Shown: positions 46,284 to 58,219 of the stretch, in pieces
Layout: each line of letters begins with the position of its first letter
Position numbering within the stretch: the stretch's first letter is position 1
Source: Ascaris suum
Taxonomy: Eukaryota; Nematoda; Chromadorea; Rhabditida; Ascarididae
Direction: 5' to 3'
Assembly (NCBI GenBank): GCA_013433145.1
Contig: CM024169.1
Location: forward strand, 62,001-126,000
Length of the DNA: 64,000 bases
The notes under the pieces: generated by a model
The model's input: only the letters and a program-made list of their open reading frames with translations
Told to the model about the DNA's origin: nothing
Database searches by the model: none
Translations under genes and position numbers: made by a program

Positions 46284-49200
46284 GTAAGTTTTTTTCTCTA
46301 TCATACTTTTGCATTATTCTTTTTGTTTTCATTACTTACAGTGTTTGCAGTTTAAGTTGGGGAGTCTTGCTAATGTTGTTCTACGCTCTCCGAGTATTCA
46401 GGACGTGAGGGCTTACGAGGCATGCAAGTTTGCAGCAAAAAGTTATTTTGCAATGGAACAGCGAAAGAGTTTGACATATGTTTCATTTCGTACTGCTTAT
46501 GTTTCGCAGTACGAAACGTTTCGCAGTTTGACATACGATTTTTTATTTTTCGTGCTGCTTATGCGTTTTGATAACGCGCACTCTTGCGATGCCCTGCATA
46601 TATGCATATGTTCGCGTGCGTCTGCTCTATCTATCTACCACATAGTTTCAGTTCATTGGTTGAATCTAAAACAACAAAATTTGCTAGCTATGAATACTTT
46701 ATGATGACCTCCTAAACCATATATGGCGTTCATTCATCAACCTCGAAAAGGCTTATAGATGTTTTAAGAGAAAAACCATTGTTTTGTGAAGGTCGAATTA
46801 TTGAGAACAAGATTTTATTTTACATGTTTTGCTTTTTGCTGGCAATTTCTGGAAGTGATTGGCGAGGTGAGGGGTATGGGAAAGTCCATATCATAGTGAT
46901 TTCTCTAATGGGCATCTATATTTGTTTGCCAATACCTTTGGTCAGGAGTTGTTGGACATTCTAGGCAAAATGTGCATGCTGAATGTAATTCGCTTAGTTG
47001 CTTCTTTGCTAAAATATAACATGAACCCTGTGAGGGACCACTAAAGTTGTGGGATTAATGGACTGAGCAATCCCACATGCATGTAACAGACCCTCTAGCT
47101 TTTGCTTTTTACTGTTGTAAAGCATCAAAAACTTGAAGTTGAACCGTTTGCAGACGTCTAAGGCTTATTAAAGAATTTTTAGGTTTGATATGGTTAAGCA
47201 AAGTGGCATCAAAGGAGGCGTAGTTTGTAATTGTGAAGGGTGTTTCCAGAACTGAGTAAGAACCATTCTTTCCTTACTGAACTGTGTTAATTGCTGCGTT
47301 TTTTCTCATTCATACTCATTCAATTTTCAAATATATCCTTGCTTATGGTCTGGAAAGTACAGTAAAACGAATTACTTTCCAAAAAACACCTTTTTTTAGT
47401 CCCAGTAAGCATTCCCATGTCGTATTGAGGTCAGTATGTTTTTGGTTGCTGACCACTGTTGGCAATTATCATATCGCAAATGTATTTGGATGATTTCTTT
47501 TTCTGCCTTATTTCTTGAACCGTTCTTACGTAAGCAGCTGAAGTAACGAAGCCTTGGAACGACGAAACGCCGTAAGGGAAGGCACATCACATGAATACCA
47601 AGGCATGTAGCCAAGGCAATGAAAAGGAAAGTGTCTCGCGAAAGCTGGTGACAGAGGGTGGTCCAAAGGAATCGTGTTGCTTGCTTCATACTTTCTTCAG
47701 ATCCATTCTCGAGTTGCTTTATAATTGGCTGCTTGAGAATGGATCTAACTGGGTTTCTCGTTTTTTTTAAAATTTCATTTCAGACACGAGATGCTCATCG
47801 CTGCAATGTGGAAGCGAAACGCTTCAAGAAATCGACATTTTCTAATAATGTATGGGCAGAAGGTGCATGGAACAGAACTATGGATCAGGTGTCGAATCCT
47901 GTGGATGATAGCGCATTCGATATGAGCGGTAATTAATTTCCTAGAACTTCTTTTTTTCGATGGATTTCTTCCAGACTTTGATTTTTTTTTTTCAAAACTT
48001 AGAACTTGAAACTTGGATTGATAGAATTCACAGAGCTGGATGAAACCGATGTTAGCAGTAGGACTTAGAACTTCGAACCTAGAATAAAAAGAAATTGACA
48101 TAGTAGAATCATGCAAGAAATAGCAAAAGAAGTTTCTTAGAATTGAGAACAGATATGTTTGAAAGATTTTTAGTTTTAATGAACATAAGTGGACTGTAAA
48201 TATAAGAGATCAACGGCTGAAGGTAAATTCTGACGCGGATGTTTATTGTTTAGTTGAGGGTGTGACGATTGGACAAGGCAACTGTCATATTTCTTGCACC
48301 GCAAACTTCGTATGCTTCACTCTTCCAGATATGAAGAGTGGAATAGGATTGTTTAAAATGGCCGTTCTTTTCAATAACACTTAGCTCAAATTCCGAAAAA
48401 ATATTCAAAACGAGTTTTCGATATATTTTTTGCAAGATGCAAGATGTGGGCTTACTCAGGTGAATTTACTGCGGTAAGTCCACTAAGGGTAACAAAATCG
48501 AAATAATGCACTTAACGCTTAAATGAATCTTATATGATGTTGAGAAGGCTGTTTTCTTCTCTTCTGTCGTGGAAAATGATTGGATTGTTCGTACTGCGGG
48601 AAGAATTAGATAGAGAGAAGTGGCTAGTTGAGGTGTGCGAGATGAATATGATTGTAAGCAATCATTCCTGTGTGATGAGACCTGCACTGATTGTGTTTAA
48701 TAATAAGGGCTGAAAAATTGACTCCCTTCCTGTATGGATAGGACCTGAGCGTAAACACATAGGTATGGGCTCTGCGCATAAACAGGCATCCGCTTCCCAG
48801 CTTGTGGTTCTTGCATACATGAGCAACTCCTTTCTTTTTCTCGCTCTCCTTCTTCACATGTGAGCAGTCTATGCTGTGCGAGCAACATCCTCTCCTCCGC
48901 TCCTGCTCCTTCCTCTCTTCTATCATGTCTTGGACATATTAACGCTCTAATGCCTGAGGTCCCAATGTTTTGCTCTTATCTATCTCCTAGCGCTCTATGG
49001 TCGCGTTCAGTTATTTAGGCTTTTTTTGCTTCATTTGGTCTTTGTTGCCAAGTTACCCGCTTAACCACAAATTCCATGTTGAGATGTTGTCGCATCTTTT
49101 TGCCGTTTGTAGAAAATGAATCGTTTGCAGATGCCGCAATAGCGTTGAGTGAAGTTTCGTCGACGAACAATAAAGAGCTGTCAGAGGGATGCCCTAGTTT

Positions 49201-52200
49201 TTCTTCTATTGTTAACGATGCTTCATCTCTGGTCCGTTTGTTTTTGTTATCATACTTTTTGAATGTGTTCTTTTTGCTTAACACACATAACGACGAGACC
49301 ACATGGTTGAGTGTTCTTATGTTTACTTTATGTTATACGGATTCCTGATCGTGTCCTAACTGTCGCATCATTTGCAGTTACGGTCTGCTGTCCAGGTAGA
49401 AGCGCAGCACCGCAAGTCATCGGAGCAAAAAATGGCAGTGCCAAATAATTCGAACCTTATTCGTAACATATCTTCGCAACTCATTGCAAGCAAGCCATCA
49501 GTTTGCGCAGCCTGCCGATAAACACAATACGTTAAACGAATGTATGCTCAAGTTTCGACTTTTTTTTAAAGAATTGCATCGCTTGTCTAATAATCAATTT
49601 TTAATTTTGGAGTTTTGCATATTTTCTCTATTTTTGGATGTCATTCTATTTACTTTGTATTTTCGAGGACTTGTTTCAATTCAGGATTGATAGCATGTAA
49701 TTTTGTCGATAGATTCCTTGTCAGATTCTTACTAGGATCCTTCATAATCGACTGTTCCAAAATGTTCGCGGACTTTTTACTACGGCATTTCGGACTCTGG
49801 AAGGCAAAAATTATGTTTTTAGAACGGACTCACTTGTCGCCAACTGCAGGCAGCATTCATGTACGAAAATATGCAACCACCTTTTCGCGAGAGCATCGCA
49901 CCATCTGTTTAAGGAAAACAATCGAGAAGGGTTCATTTGCGACATCTTTGCAGTTTTATTTTTAAAGTCACGTTGTTTGTTTATGCTATTGTGTTCAGCC
50001 TCATGCAGCTTGGGCTGCACTGTCATTCCGACGGCTCCAAATTTTGCAAGACCTTTTTACGAGGACAGTCGCTCCGCTATACGATGGGATTTTAGCTGCA
50101 ACATTGTTTGTCCGCGGCTCTATGCTAATGATGTTAGTCGTTACTACCAGTTCATTGAGTTCGGTATGGATATTCTCGCGATACTGTAGTGCTTAGGTTA
50201 TTCATTTTTTAACGGAAATTCTAAATTCGAGTTGTATTCACACTATTGTCGTTGTGTGCAATCATCTGACCGTTTTTTATCTGCTCAAAATGCCGTAGCC
50301 GCAAGTGAGGTGGACCTTTTTAGCTAATCAAGATGATTTTTTGGACACCTCTGTGCTATTAGCCCCGCATTTATCGCGAGAATGTGATAATCCTGTTCAT
50401 AATTGAACTCGTTTCGAAACAGAATGCGCAAATTTTTCGATCCCCTATCCCTTTCACTCTCTAGTTGAGAGGTAAGAGTATAAAATATCTAATAACTTTC
50501 TAGTAATATGAAGTAATGATGAAATGGATTGTAACTTCCGCAACTGCAGATATATGTGACAATGCGAGAGCTGGAAAGAGGCATCGGTTTGAAGAAGAAA
50601 TTTCTAACGAGGCAGCGAGAGATAAATGAAGCCGATCGAGCGCGCGTCGTCGACTGGATGTCGCACTACCATACTTTCTATCATCTTAAGCTGGTTTGTT
50701 TTCTTCGGCGTCTTTAATTGAATGAACCGAGTTTCTTCAAAGTGGATTTGTTTGGATTGACACCATTATTCGTCGAAATTGGGCAACACACATGGCATGG
50801 TGGACACATTTTCGGAATGGGGAGAGAGGAAGAAAGCGTTTTTTTTGCATTTAAGTAGGTGATTGTTTTGGGGGTAGAATACGGATGGTTCTAAGTCTGG
50901 TTCAGCCACTGTTTGCTTTTACTGATTCTCGCAAACGCACATATCGGTCCCTTCTAGATGTATGCAGATAGGGGATATTGTGCGCACATGCATAGAAATC
51001 GTATAGATTTCGGCCTTCCTTCGCGACTTCTAAATTCATTTCGGTTATTGGCGAAGAATGTTACAGTTACCTGCTCTCGTTCTCCTGTTTTATACAACGC
51101 AATTAATTAAAATGTGCCAACAGTTATGTCATTTCTTGACCCACTTGCTTATTTTCCTTTGGCTTAGTTGATTATTTTAACGTCAACGCTTGAACAGAAG
51201 GGTGCAAGGTGCGATGCTGCTTACAATGATTACGTTATTTGCATTAATCTTGTATCAGCTTTGTGATGATGCCACTATAAGTTTTTTGTCGATGCTCACT
51301 GTAAGAGATTTTCCTGCATAACCACCTCTAATTTACTTTTAGTTTACGGCTTAGAAAATTTGGAGTCATATTTTATCCTGTATGATCAACGTGGGAAGCC
51401 ACATTTTAATGTTTTTAAGTATATTCTCATATGCAGATACGTGCGCGAGCGTTGGAGACGGTTCACAAATGATACTCTTCTTTATTTTTTTACATTTATG
51501 CTTCTCCGCCAATAAATAACTGGAAAAGATCCCCAACTTTTACTTACTTCTATGCACACAAGTTCAGGCAGGACCACTGCACTATGGGGACATGTAATGA
51601 GGTTGACATTTTTTTTCCAAAATTCAGACATCTTCGAAAGTCGATCGTCTCTAAAACTTAGCAGTGTCCGAAGGGAAATCCTTAAGGTTCTGCTTCAGTC
51701 TGTAATGACCATGGGACAGAAATGTGAGGAAAAAATGTGAATTTTTGCTTTGAATGATTTTAGGAAACGCTGCATCTCGCTGTAGCTGTTCTCGATCGGC
51801 TTCTTTGCATTGTCAAATTCCCTCGGTCAAAGGCAGAGCAAATTGCGGCCGTAGCGCTTATGCTTGCAAGGTAATGCTTCTGCTTGTCAATTCACCTCCC
51901 AGATTAGAAGTGTGTATGAAAATCTTTTCCCGTATATGTAGGTGTGGTCGCTCATAGGGTGTGTCTACTGGTTAACGAGCTAAGCAGTGCACTACCATGG
52001 TGTTCGGAGCCTTTGTTTTTCACTTTTATTTTTCTTCTGATGTTTACCGTCAGATCTGGAGTCTAAGGATCCCACGCAGTTGGCGATATCGTTGATCATA
52101 GGGGTTTGATAGAGAGGGAAAATACGTGGATCGTCTTGAAGGAACTTCTTCAAGGCCACTTCAAAGGAGAACATTTTCAAACTGCTGACGTGTGATTAAG

Positions 52201-55200
52201 GTACATCGCTTGAAAATTGGGAGTCAAGGCAATTGCCATAGAGGGTGTTGCGTAGTGACGTTGCTATTTCGGAATGTTTTTTTTTTGCGTTAATACAGCG
52301 CAAGGTAGTGATGACAACCGACGATCGAATATCGTTCAATTTTCCCAACCAAAAAATATCGTTTTTTGATTGCCACCGAATAACTTCTTTCGGCATCATG
52401 CCATCGGTCGGTCGCCGGCTGTGTGGGAATGCGTTCAGCCGGTCACCGGCCGAGTGAAAATGTCCTTAATGATCGACTAGAGCTTTTGAATTGCGTCCTT
52501 CTCTACCTCTCTCTCCCATTTCCCACCTCCCACCTCTTCCCGCACCCACCCCCTCCCCCCCCCCCCCACTTTTCTCTCCATTTTCCGATGCAATTTCATC
52601 GTTATGGAGCTAAAGGTTGCGCTGTGCTCTTTCCTGACCTTCTTTTTAGTGCAGACGATGGTTTGCAAATTGAACACGATAGTTCTTTGTTCACAACCTC
52701 CAGGCATATTGGGATTCAGCTGTGGGGCGATCGGAGGAGTAAAATAAAAGACGCGAGAAGAATTTTCCGGCTGAAATTGCACGGCCATTGAATGTCTGTT
52801 CTTTTATTGAATGTCTTTGCTGTCGACAGTGTGATGGATATTGAAGGACGCGCATTCAGAGTCGATGAAAGACGCGTTTTCAGGACCATCCTATGGTAGT
52901 GGTGCTCATCTCTACCTTTTTTGGTTAAAAAAGCTCACTGCGTCTAACCAGTACTTGAATAAGGCGCTGAATGTTATAATAATATGTATCGATTGTGCTG
53001 TTGCTCTTATCGAGTAATTTTATAGCCCTAATTTCGTTTTATTATGACATAGGCCTGCTTTAGGAGCCGTTTGGCTTATGCTGCAGAATGCCGCACCATA
53101 TTTGTTTAGTTTTTCTCTTGATCAGATGAGTGAATTCCTCCTTCGCTTGATGGGCTGCATTCCGGAAAGACTGTTGCGTTAGAGCTTTGATGGTACATCC
53201 CATTCGTTCGTGAATTTGAACGTTCATGTTTCAGCAAAGTGGAGGATTTGGTTCCGTTGAAGATAGCGAATTTGGTTGAAAACGTCATCTCTTATGAGGT
53301 CGACAAACGCGCCGTGATGCACATTGAACAGTCAGCGCTATATCATCTCAACTACCGCATACAGGTTACAGAAGTGTTTATGGCATTGCTAATATCCAGG
53401 TTTTCTGTTTGGAAATTTTCCTTGTTTAGTGGCTCGTTTTTGTACGCTTTTGCAGATTGCTTGGGATCATATGCACGCCTACGCGTTGTGTTCTTGGTTT
53501 CGCCTTTCTCTGTCCCTTTTAATTGATTTTTGTCTTTTTTATCAAAAACCTGTTCGCTGGAACAGTAGATATATTAAGGTGATTGCAACTACGTCGAATC
53601 GAGCCCACTATTATGTCAAGTACAAATGATCCTTTTGGACTTTAGCCGCGATTGCTGTATTGCAGGAGTTACATTCCAAGGGAATCTCACGCGAATACTG
53701 CAGTCTCTCAAAAATTGCTAATCTACTGCAGTTCTTCATTTACAGGTGTTGAAAAGAAATTGTTTTCGGCATAAGAACCCAGATCTTTTCTGTTCCTTTC
53801 TTTGCAACTTTCCGGCCGTACGTACACAATGCATAGCATGGGAAGGGGGTTATGATTAATGTTTTTCTAGAAAACTTGCGCGGCTATGGGACTTGCAGTT
53901 CATTGCGATTTCTGAGAAATCGACTGCGCGTATATTTTCCGTCTCATAAGTCTAAACTTTACTCGGTTGCTGACTTGTGGAGAACGAGTTATATGTAGTG
54001 TAAACATGTCAATCATCGTTCAAAGATCACGAACGGGAAGTTTTCTTTTTGCGTTTGTGTTCCGAACCTTCAACTTTCACCGGAGCTGTGTTTTTGGAAT
54101 TGTTCTCCTCGGTATGAATACTTAAGCTATTGTGTTATTCTTACTGTCTAATTCTTCATATTTTAATATTGCTGTTATAGATGCCGACTGCATACAATTT
54201 TGCAAATTATTTCAATATGATGGTGGAATCGGATGCTGTGCAAATCGAGATGGTTAACGTATGTGATTTTTAGCACTACTGAACATATATTATCACTTCT
54301 TTTTGCAAACGTTTTATTGGTTAGATATGTACATAGCAGATGTAAGCGATAAAGTACAAACATTTTCAAGCTGATGGCACATTTGAGGCGTTGTCTTCTG
54401 ACGGAGAGGAGTGAAAGAGAATTGTGTTCTTATAGTTAAGAAACAAAGATGTAATCGGTTTATCATTTATATTGGTTTAATTGCTTTTCATAGTACATTT
54501 GGCTTTTTTGACACATTCATTGAGATTGTTAATTCATTGTAACAGTAATTCGTCCAGCGTTACGGTGTAATTAATAGTCGGTGTAATTCATTAAACAAAG
54601 GTATTGTGGCACGTTGATGGCACAAAGGGGGAACATGGCACATGGCATAAAGAGGACTATGTAATCGGTTTTAATGATACGCATCACTTGGTGATTATCT
54701 TTATCAATAATATGGTTTTTTGAACCGCTTTGTTGCTAATTTTTCTCGAGCCATCAGTGGTAGTTGTTGGGGAATGGCTTGAAGGCCGAGGTTTTAGCAA
54801 TAGTGAGGATCATCGACAACACGATTTTGGGGGAGAGGGAGGGGAGAGGAGAGGAGGCTAATGGTGAGGACTATTCAGGAGGAATGAACGCTATGAATTT
54901 TCAGTTTTTACTCGAGCTCGCCCTTCGCGTTGCGTCGTTTGCCGAAAATCCGCCTAGTGAAGTAGCGTTGAGTGCGTTATTGGTTGCTCGCGCTATCCTC
55001 CGTCGTGATTGCTCCCGAAGATGGTTGTGCGCTCGTATTCCTCACTGTCGAATTCGGTTCGAAGATGTAGAATCCAACATGTCCCTACTCTTCTGCGTAT
55101 TTAAACGAGTATGTTTTCTAATGATGTTTATAGAGGAATCGTCTCATGGAACTTCATGTGAGCGTTCCGCCTCCATTTATTTGGCTCTCTCAGTTCATCA

Positions 55201-55395
55201 GTTTTTCGAAGGTCCCTTTTCACTTTTCGACTTAAAAGATCGGATGGGAGTTTTTTTTTCTTTTAGGTATGAAAGATTTGTAAACGCTTCATATGGGAAC
55301 TTTTCAGAAAGCTGCTTGGCGATAATCCCTAAATAATTTATTTAACTTATTATATTTTCCAGCAGGTTGTCGCTCGACGAAATGAGAATGGTTAG
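46128..55395 (+). CDS. A/B-type cyclin-like gene, 12 exons, 456 aa
   Basis: Joining 46128-46283, 46351-46404, 47784-47928, 49131-49231, 49378-49462, 49999-50132, 50550-50693, 51764-51870, 53235-53364, 54181-54258, 54905-55108 and 55363-55395 gives 1,371 nt with every phase matched. The N-terminal 220 residues are Ser-rich and unconserved. The cyclin box runs from about residue 224: ADRARVVDWM (family MRAILVDWL), ETLHLAVAVLDRLL, ALMLASKVEDL (family ASKYEE; the CDK-contacting Lys is kept), then MPTAYNF and the second fold LLELALRV..PPSEVALSALLVA. Cyclins of this class bind and activate CDK1/2. The hydrophobic patch is altered (Met and Leu of MRAIL replaced), so this is a divergent member; B, B3 or A cannot be decided. 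Confidence 0.88.
46351..46404 (+). CDS. Cyclin exon 2
   Basis: 18 codons, FKLGSLANVVLRSPSIQD, acceptor tttgcag, donor gtgagg, phase 0/0. The intron before it is only 67 bp. Confidence 0.68.
46486..46516. repeat. Perfect 11-bp inverted repeat (hairpin)
   Basis: TTTCGTACTGC at 46486-46496 and its exact complement at 46506-46516, with a 9-nt loop, in the second cyclin intron. Confidence 0.85.
47699..47746. repeat. 15-bp inverted repeat (hairpin) before cyclin exon 3
   Basis: AGATCCATTCTCGAG at 47699-47713 pairs with 47732-47746 at 14 of 15 positions, loop 18 nt. It ends 37 bp before the exon. Confidence 0.85.
47784..47928 (+). CDS. Cyclin exon 3
   Basis: Acceptor atttcag, donor gtaatt. TRDAHRCNVEAKRFKKSTFS then NNVWAEGAWNRTMDQ. 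Basic patch KRFKK could be a nuclear localisation signal. Exits phase 1; the next exon restores GAT (Asp). Confidence 0.72.
49131..49231 (+). CDS. Cyclin exon 4
   Basis: Acceptor cgtttgcag, donor gtccgt. DAAIALSEVSSTNNKELSEG then CPSFSSIVNDASSL; Ser-rich. Phase-matched on both sides. Confidence 0.7.
49378..49462 (+). CDS. Cyclin exon 5
   Basis: Acceptor atttgcag, donor gtaaca. LRSAVQVEAQHRKSSEQKMA then VPNNSNLI. The frame stays open past the donor to TAA at about 49,518, so an unspliced form would stop there. Confidence 0.65.
49999..50132 (+). CDS. Cyclin exon 6
   Basis: Acceptor tgttcag, donor gttagt. FARPFYEDSRSAIRWDFS then CPRLYAND, where CPRLYAND-IYVTMRELE across the junction parallels cyclin B CSEYVKD-IYAYLRQLE. 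A later donor at 50164 would break the phase. Confidence 0.78.
50550..50693 (+). CDS. Cyclin exon 7 (start of cyclin box)
   Basis: 48 codons, acceptor aactgcag, donor gtttgt. IYVTMRELERGIGLKKKFLT then REINEADRARVVDWMSHYH. The DW pair and the preceding INEADR (family ITEGMR) mark helix 1 of the cyclin box. Confidence 0.87.
51764..51870 (+). CDS. Cyclin exon 8
   Basis: Acceptor gattttag, donor gtaatg. ETLHLAVAVLDRLLCIVKFP then RSKAEQIAAVALMLA: helices 2-3 of the cyclin box (family ETLYLAVNLIDRFL, KLQLVGVTALLLA). Confidence 0.9.
52555..52567. repeat. Poly-C tract, C13, in a C-rich intron stretch
   Basis: Thirteen C within a CT/CA-rich region (52500-52580) of cyclin intron 8. Confidence 0.9.
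53235..53364 (+). CDS. Cyclin exon 9
   Basis: Acceptor gtttcag, donor gttaca. SKVEDLVPLKIANLVENVIS then KRAVMHIEQSALYHLNYRIQ: helices 4-5 of the box (family SKYEEIYPPEVDDFV and ILKMEKLILKALNF). Confidence 0.9.
53456..53949 (+). CDS. Alternative C-terminal exons inside cyclin intron 9 (tentative)
   Basis: Three exon-like pieces: 53456-53578 (IAWDHMHAYALCSWFRLSLS), 53666-53745 (ELHSKGISREYCSLSKIANL) and 53871-53949 (KLARLWDLQFIAISEKST, stop TAA). Each has AG/GT borders, and the phases follow on from exon 9 (0, 0, 2). Splicing to them would replace the second cyclin fold by an unrelated tail. They match no family I know and could also be chance. Confidence 0.35.
54181..54258 (+). CDS. Cyclin exon 10
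   Basis: 26 codons, acceptor gttatag, donor gtatgt. MPTAYNFANYFNMMVESDAV; PTAYNF is the family motif (PTAYxFLRRY) opening the second cyclin fold. Confidence 0.88.
54905..55108 (+). CDS. Cyclin exon 11
   Basis: 68 codons, acceptor attttcag, donor gtatgt. FLLELALRVASFAENPPSEV then ALSALLVARAILRR, matching [20 protein letters not shown] and AAGAFCLALKIL of B cyclins. Confidence 0.88.
55363..55395 (+). CDS. Cyclin exon 12 (terminal, short)
   Basis: Acceptor attttccag, QVVARRNENG and stop TAG. Chosen because it is the first in-phase acceptor after exon 11 with an immediate stop. A different last exon is possible. Confidence 0.5.
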   Translation, partial: QVVARRNENG

Positions 55396-56830
55396 AAATG
55401 AAAATTTATGAATCACGTGTGCGGTGAAATGAGGATATAGACTGAGGACTGAAATTTAATATAGCACATCACTTTAGTCGAATGAAGATGTTTATAAGGG
55501 CTTCTGATCATGTCGATAAAACTATCCGGCTAGACCAAAAGCCAAATAGTTGCTAAAAGTTTCTCGTTTCATCTGATGCCTTCATAAAGTTTTGTTTGTT
55601 TAAGTTGTCTTTTTAAATGCAACCTCCAGTGGAAAGTATTTTAGGGATCCACATTTGCGCCGAATATATGTAAGGAATATAGCAAAAGGGAACATTTCGG
55701 CGTTGCTGCGCTGAGATTTGCCGTGATGGGTCTCTGACGTAAAGCAGAGTGGTCGGAAATAGAACTGTGAAGACTCTTCACGTCGACTACCAAAGAAGTG
55801 CCGTGTGGTTTGTTTCGGATGGTCGCCAGTGCTATGGTTCGCACCGCTATTATCAAAATCCATTCTCTTCCCATTATTATTTCAATGTTTCTAACCTTTT
55901 ATGAGCTTTTATTTCGCACTCTTTTGTTATTGCTTAGAATAGTATTTCTCTTTGCGTCGGTTTCAGCTATTAGATATTGAGCGTTCAGATGTGCAGAAAA
56001 TGAGGACCGCTTTGCTCGCGTTCTTAGCAAGATCAGTCAGTCCCGTTACTGAGGGCGTATTTGATATATATACGCACGGCTATACGCCTAACTGAATTTT
56101 CGGCATGCAACTGCTTCCAGCATAAAAAAAGTTTTAAACAACGCACTGGTAATCTAGAAAACAGTACAGAGATATGGTTAAAGTATTCCATTCACTGTGG
56201 CATTCTGTGTATTATGCGACCGTCTGTGCCACTGTCTGTCGCTAACGTTTACAGAGTAGTAGTCAAAAAGGGTATAACGAAATGTTACGTTTGATGAACT
56301 AATCCTTCCATTGGTGTATTTTGTCGTTTGGCTGTCGTGAACCCCATATCCAAAAGTTGTGTGTGTCCTTCGTGACGCACACTGTTTTCAACATTTGTCT
56401 CATTCCGCTATTTTCTTATCGATTTGAGTTGGTCGTTTTTGAATGATGACTGGTTTATTTATGTATGGATGTTTCACTTTGTTCATTAAAAGATTGTTGA
56501 TAAAGATCGGCTCGTGACGCCACTACCCATCTGTGTATGCCAAGTGGAGCGTTCAACTATCGAAATACGAATAAAATAATGAAGTGGTTGAGTTACTATA
56601 ATTCATGTCGGCAATGATATGCTGGTGGGTACAGGCATATATCATATGATACGGTACCCTGTCGAAGCAAAACGATGTAGTACGACTAAGCGTGACGCCA
56701 ATTAGTGTCACACAATGTGCACAGGGAAGTGTGATCTGTTAAAAGCTTCCAAACGGGCTTCCACAGCAACGTTTTCATGATGTGATGCTGTTGCTCAGTG
56801 ATAGTTACGCTTCATGCAAAGTCACTGCAG
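55396..56830. other. Intergenic or intron, nothing recognised
   Basis: ORFs at 55600-55874 (minus) and 56061-56294 (plus) lack family signal and splice support. Confidence 0.5.
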
Positions 56831-57510
56831 GTGACAACTCAGTTGAGCATCTTCACGTCAGGCCAATAGCAAGGACCTTAACCCAAGGCGAGGAGCAGTT
56901 GCGCGAAATTTTAAAGGCGTCTTTAGATCTGTCCATCAAATATAATGAAACAGTTTTGGGGCAACTCAGGTCAAGACGAGCTATATGTGGATAAAAACGA
57001 AGACGCTTCAAAAATTCAGGACATCAGCAGCAAATATTTGGACGCTATCATAAGGCTTTGATTGCCTGGGCAAAGGGATGGGCCCGGAGGTTTTTCTACA
57101 CTTTTATCGTTCAGAGGAAAAACTTTCGAAATGTTGTTTATGAATAAAAAACAAACAGCTGAAATAATACGGTCAACAGCTCTCGAAGCAAGCCATTTGC
57201 AAGTTCTCAGGTCACATAATGGAGCCGGTAGCCAATAAAATGGCTGAGTGGCGACTGCGAACTTGTTTTGGACATATGTTTTTTGATGACGAAAGGAGCC
57301 AGATTTTATGGCGTTGAGCAATGTCAGGAATTCCACCTTGCTTAAATATCCGCAATAACAGAGCGAGAGAGGCTCCGAATTTTCAAGACTAAAGGGGCAA
57401 GGCTAGCCGACCTTTCAGCGAAAATTAGCAAAGAAATCATGAAGTTCCTCAGCAGCACCAAGTCTCTGAAACGGGCCCACGTTTCAAATGCCAGGAATGT
57501 CTCAAGTTAA
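56831..57510 (+). pseudogene. Frame-scrambled coding remnant, unrecognised
   Basis: Protein-like pieces follow one another on + but in changing frames. 56831-56969 (acceptor cactgcag) reads EEQLREILKASLDLSIKYNE; then DELYVDKNEDASKIQDISSK; then YHKALIAWAKGWARRFFYTF; then AEIIRSTALEASHLQVL; then NKMAEWRLRTCFGHMFFDDE; then GARLADLSAKISKEIMKFLS, ending TAA at 57508. At least four frame changes occur without splice sites. It looks like a decayed, perhaps retrotransposed, coding sequence. No family recognised. Confidence 0.45.
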
Positions 57511-57732
57511 AATGCTGTAGGCCTAGACTGGTGACTTCAAGTTCGGCATTTCTAGCTTGTCCATGAAGGTTTCACAAGTTTCACTGCACCGTGTGCAACG
57601 CTATACAGGTCTTAGAAATCCCAGAGGGCAGCTTCCTTTCCCGTTTTGAGCCGTGTGCCCGTCTTGAAATCCTTGCAAACTAGTGCCCCTTCGTTTTTCT
57701 AGTTTATTGATTAAAACATATTTCGAGGTTAG

Positions 57733-57856
57733 CGTTGACGCTCACTCTGTAATTTCATCGAATTTGAAATGCCTGAGCATGAAATTTTATGAAGACGTTG
57801 AAATTGCATTCGCGCGACTAAACGCGCTTGTCGTGGAGAAAACGATGTTGCGGTTC
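57733..57856 (+). CDS. Exon-like segment, unrecognised
   Basis: Acceptor gaggttag, donor gtatgt. SNLKCLSMKFYEDVEIAFAR then LNALVVEKTMLRF. Upstream, 57488-57670 has a Cys-rich frame (FKCQECLKLKCC, HCTVCNAI) interrupted by TGA. May belong to the same remnant. Confidence 0.4.
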
Positions 57857-58219
57857 GTATGTTGACGACAGAAAAGAAAACAGTTAGATCGCCGGTTTAT
57901 TAGAACGAAGGATAACAGAATTAAGAATCACGATGCACGTGGAGTAAAACTTATAAGCAATGCAGGCCTGTCGAAACAACAACAATATGAAAACAGCAAG
58001 TAAAACAAAGAAAATCATCCAAAAACTGGCGAGAACTTGGGGGGCAGGTTGTGCGACGAGAATGATAGGATACACACTGTGGGCGCAATAAGGCAGCTTT
58101 ATGAATGCAATTCTTATAACAATTGCGGCAGTGTAAAAATGCGAAGTTCGATACACTTATTTCACGCGAAACAAGGTGACGGACGATTGCGCTTACGCCG
58201 ACCACCAGGTTATCTGAAG

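Noticed and set aside
50133..50186. Extension of cyclin exon 6 through VSRYYQFIEF to a later donor
   Set aside because: The later donor gives the wrong phase; the donor at 50133 joins ND to IYVTMREL exactly as in B cyclins.
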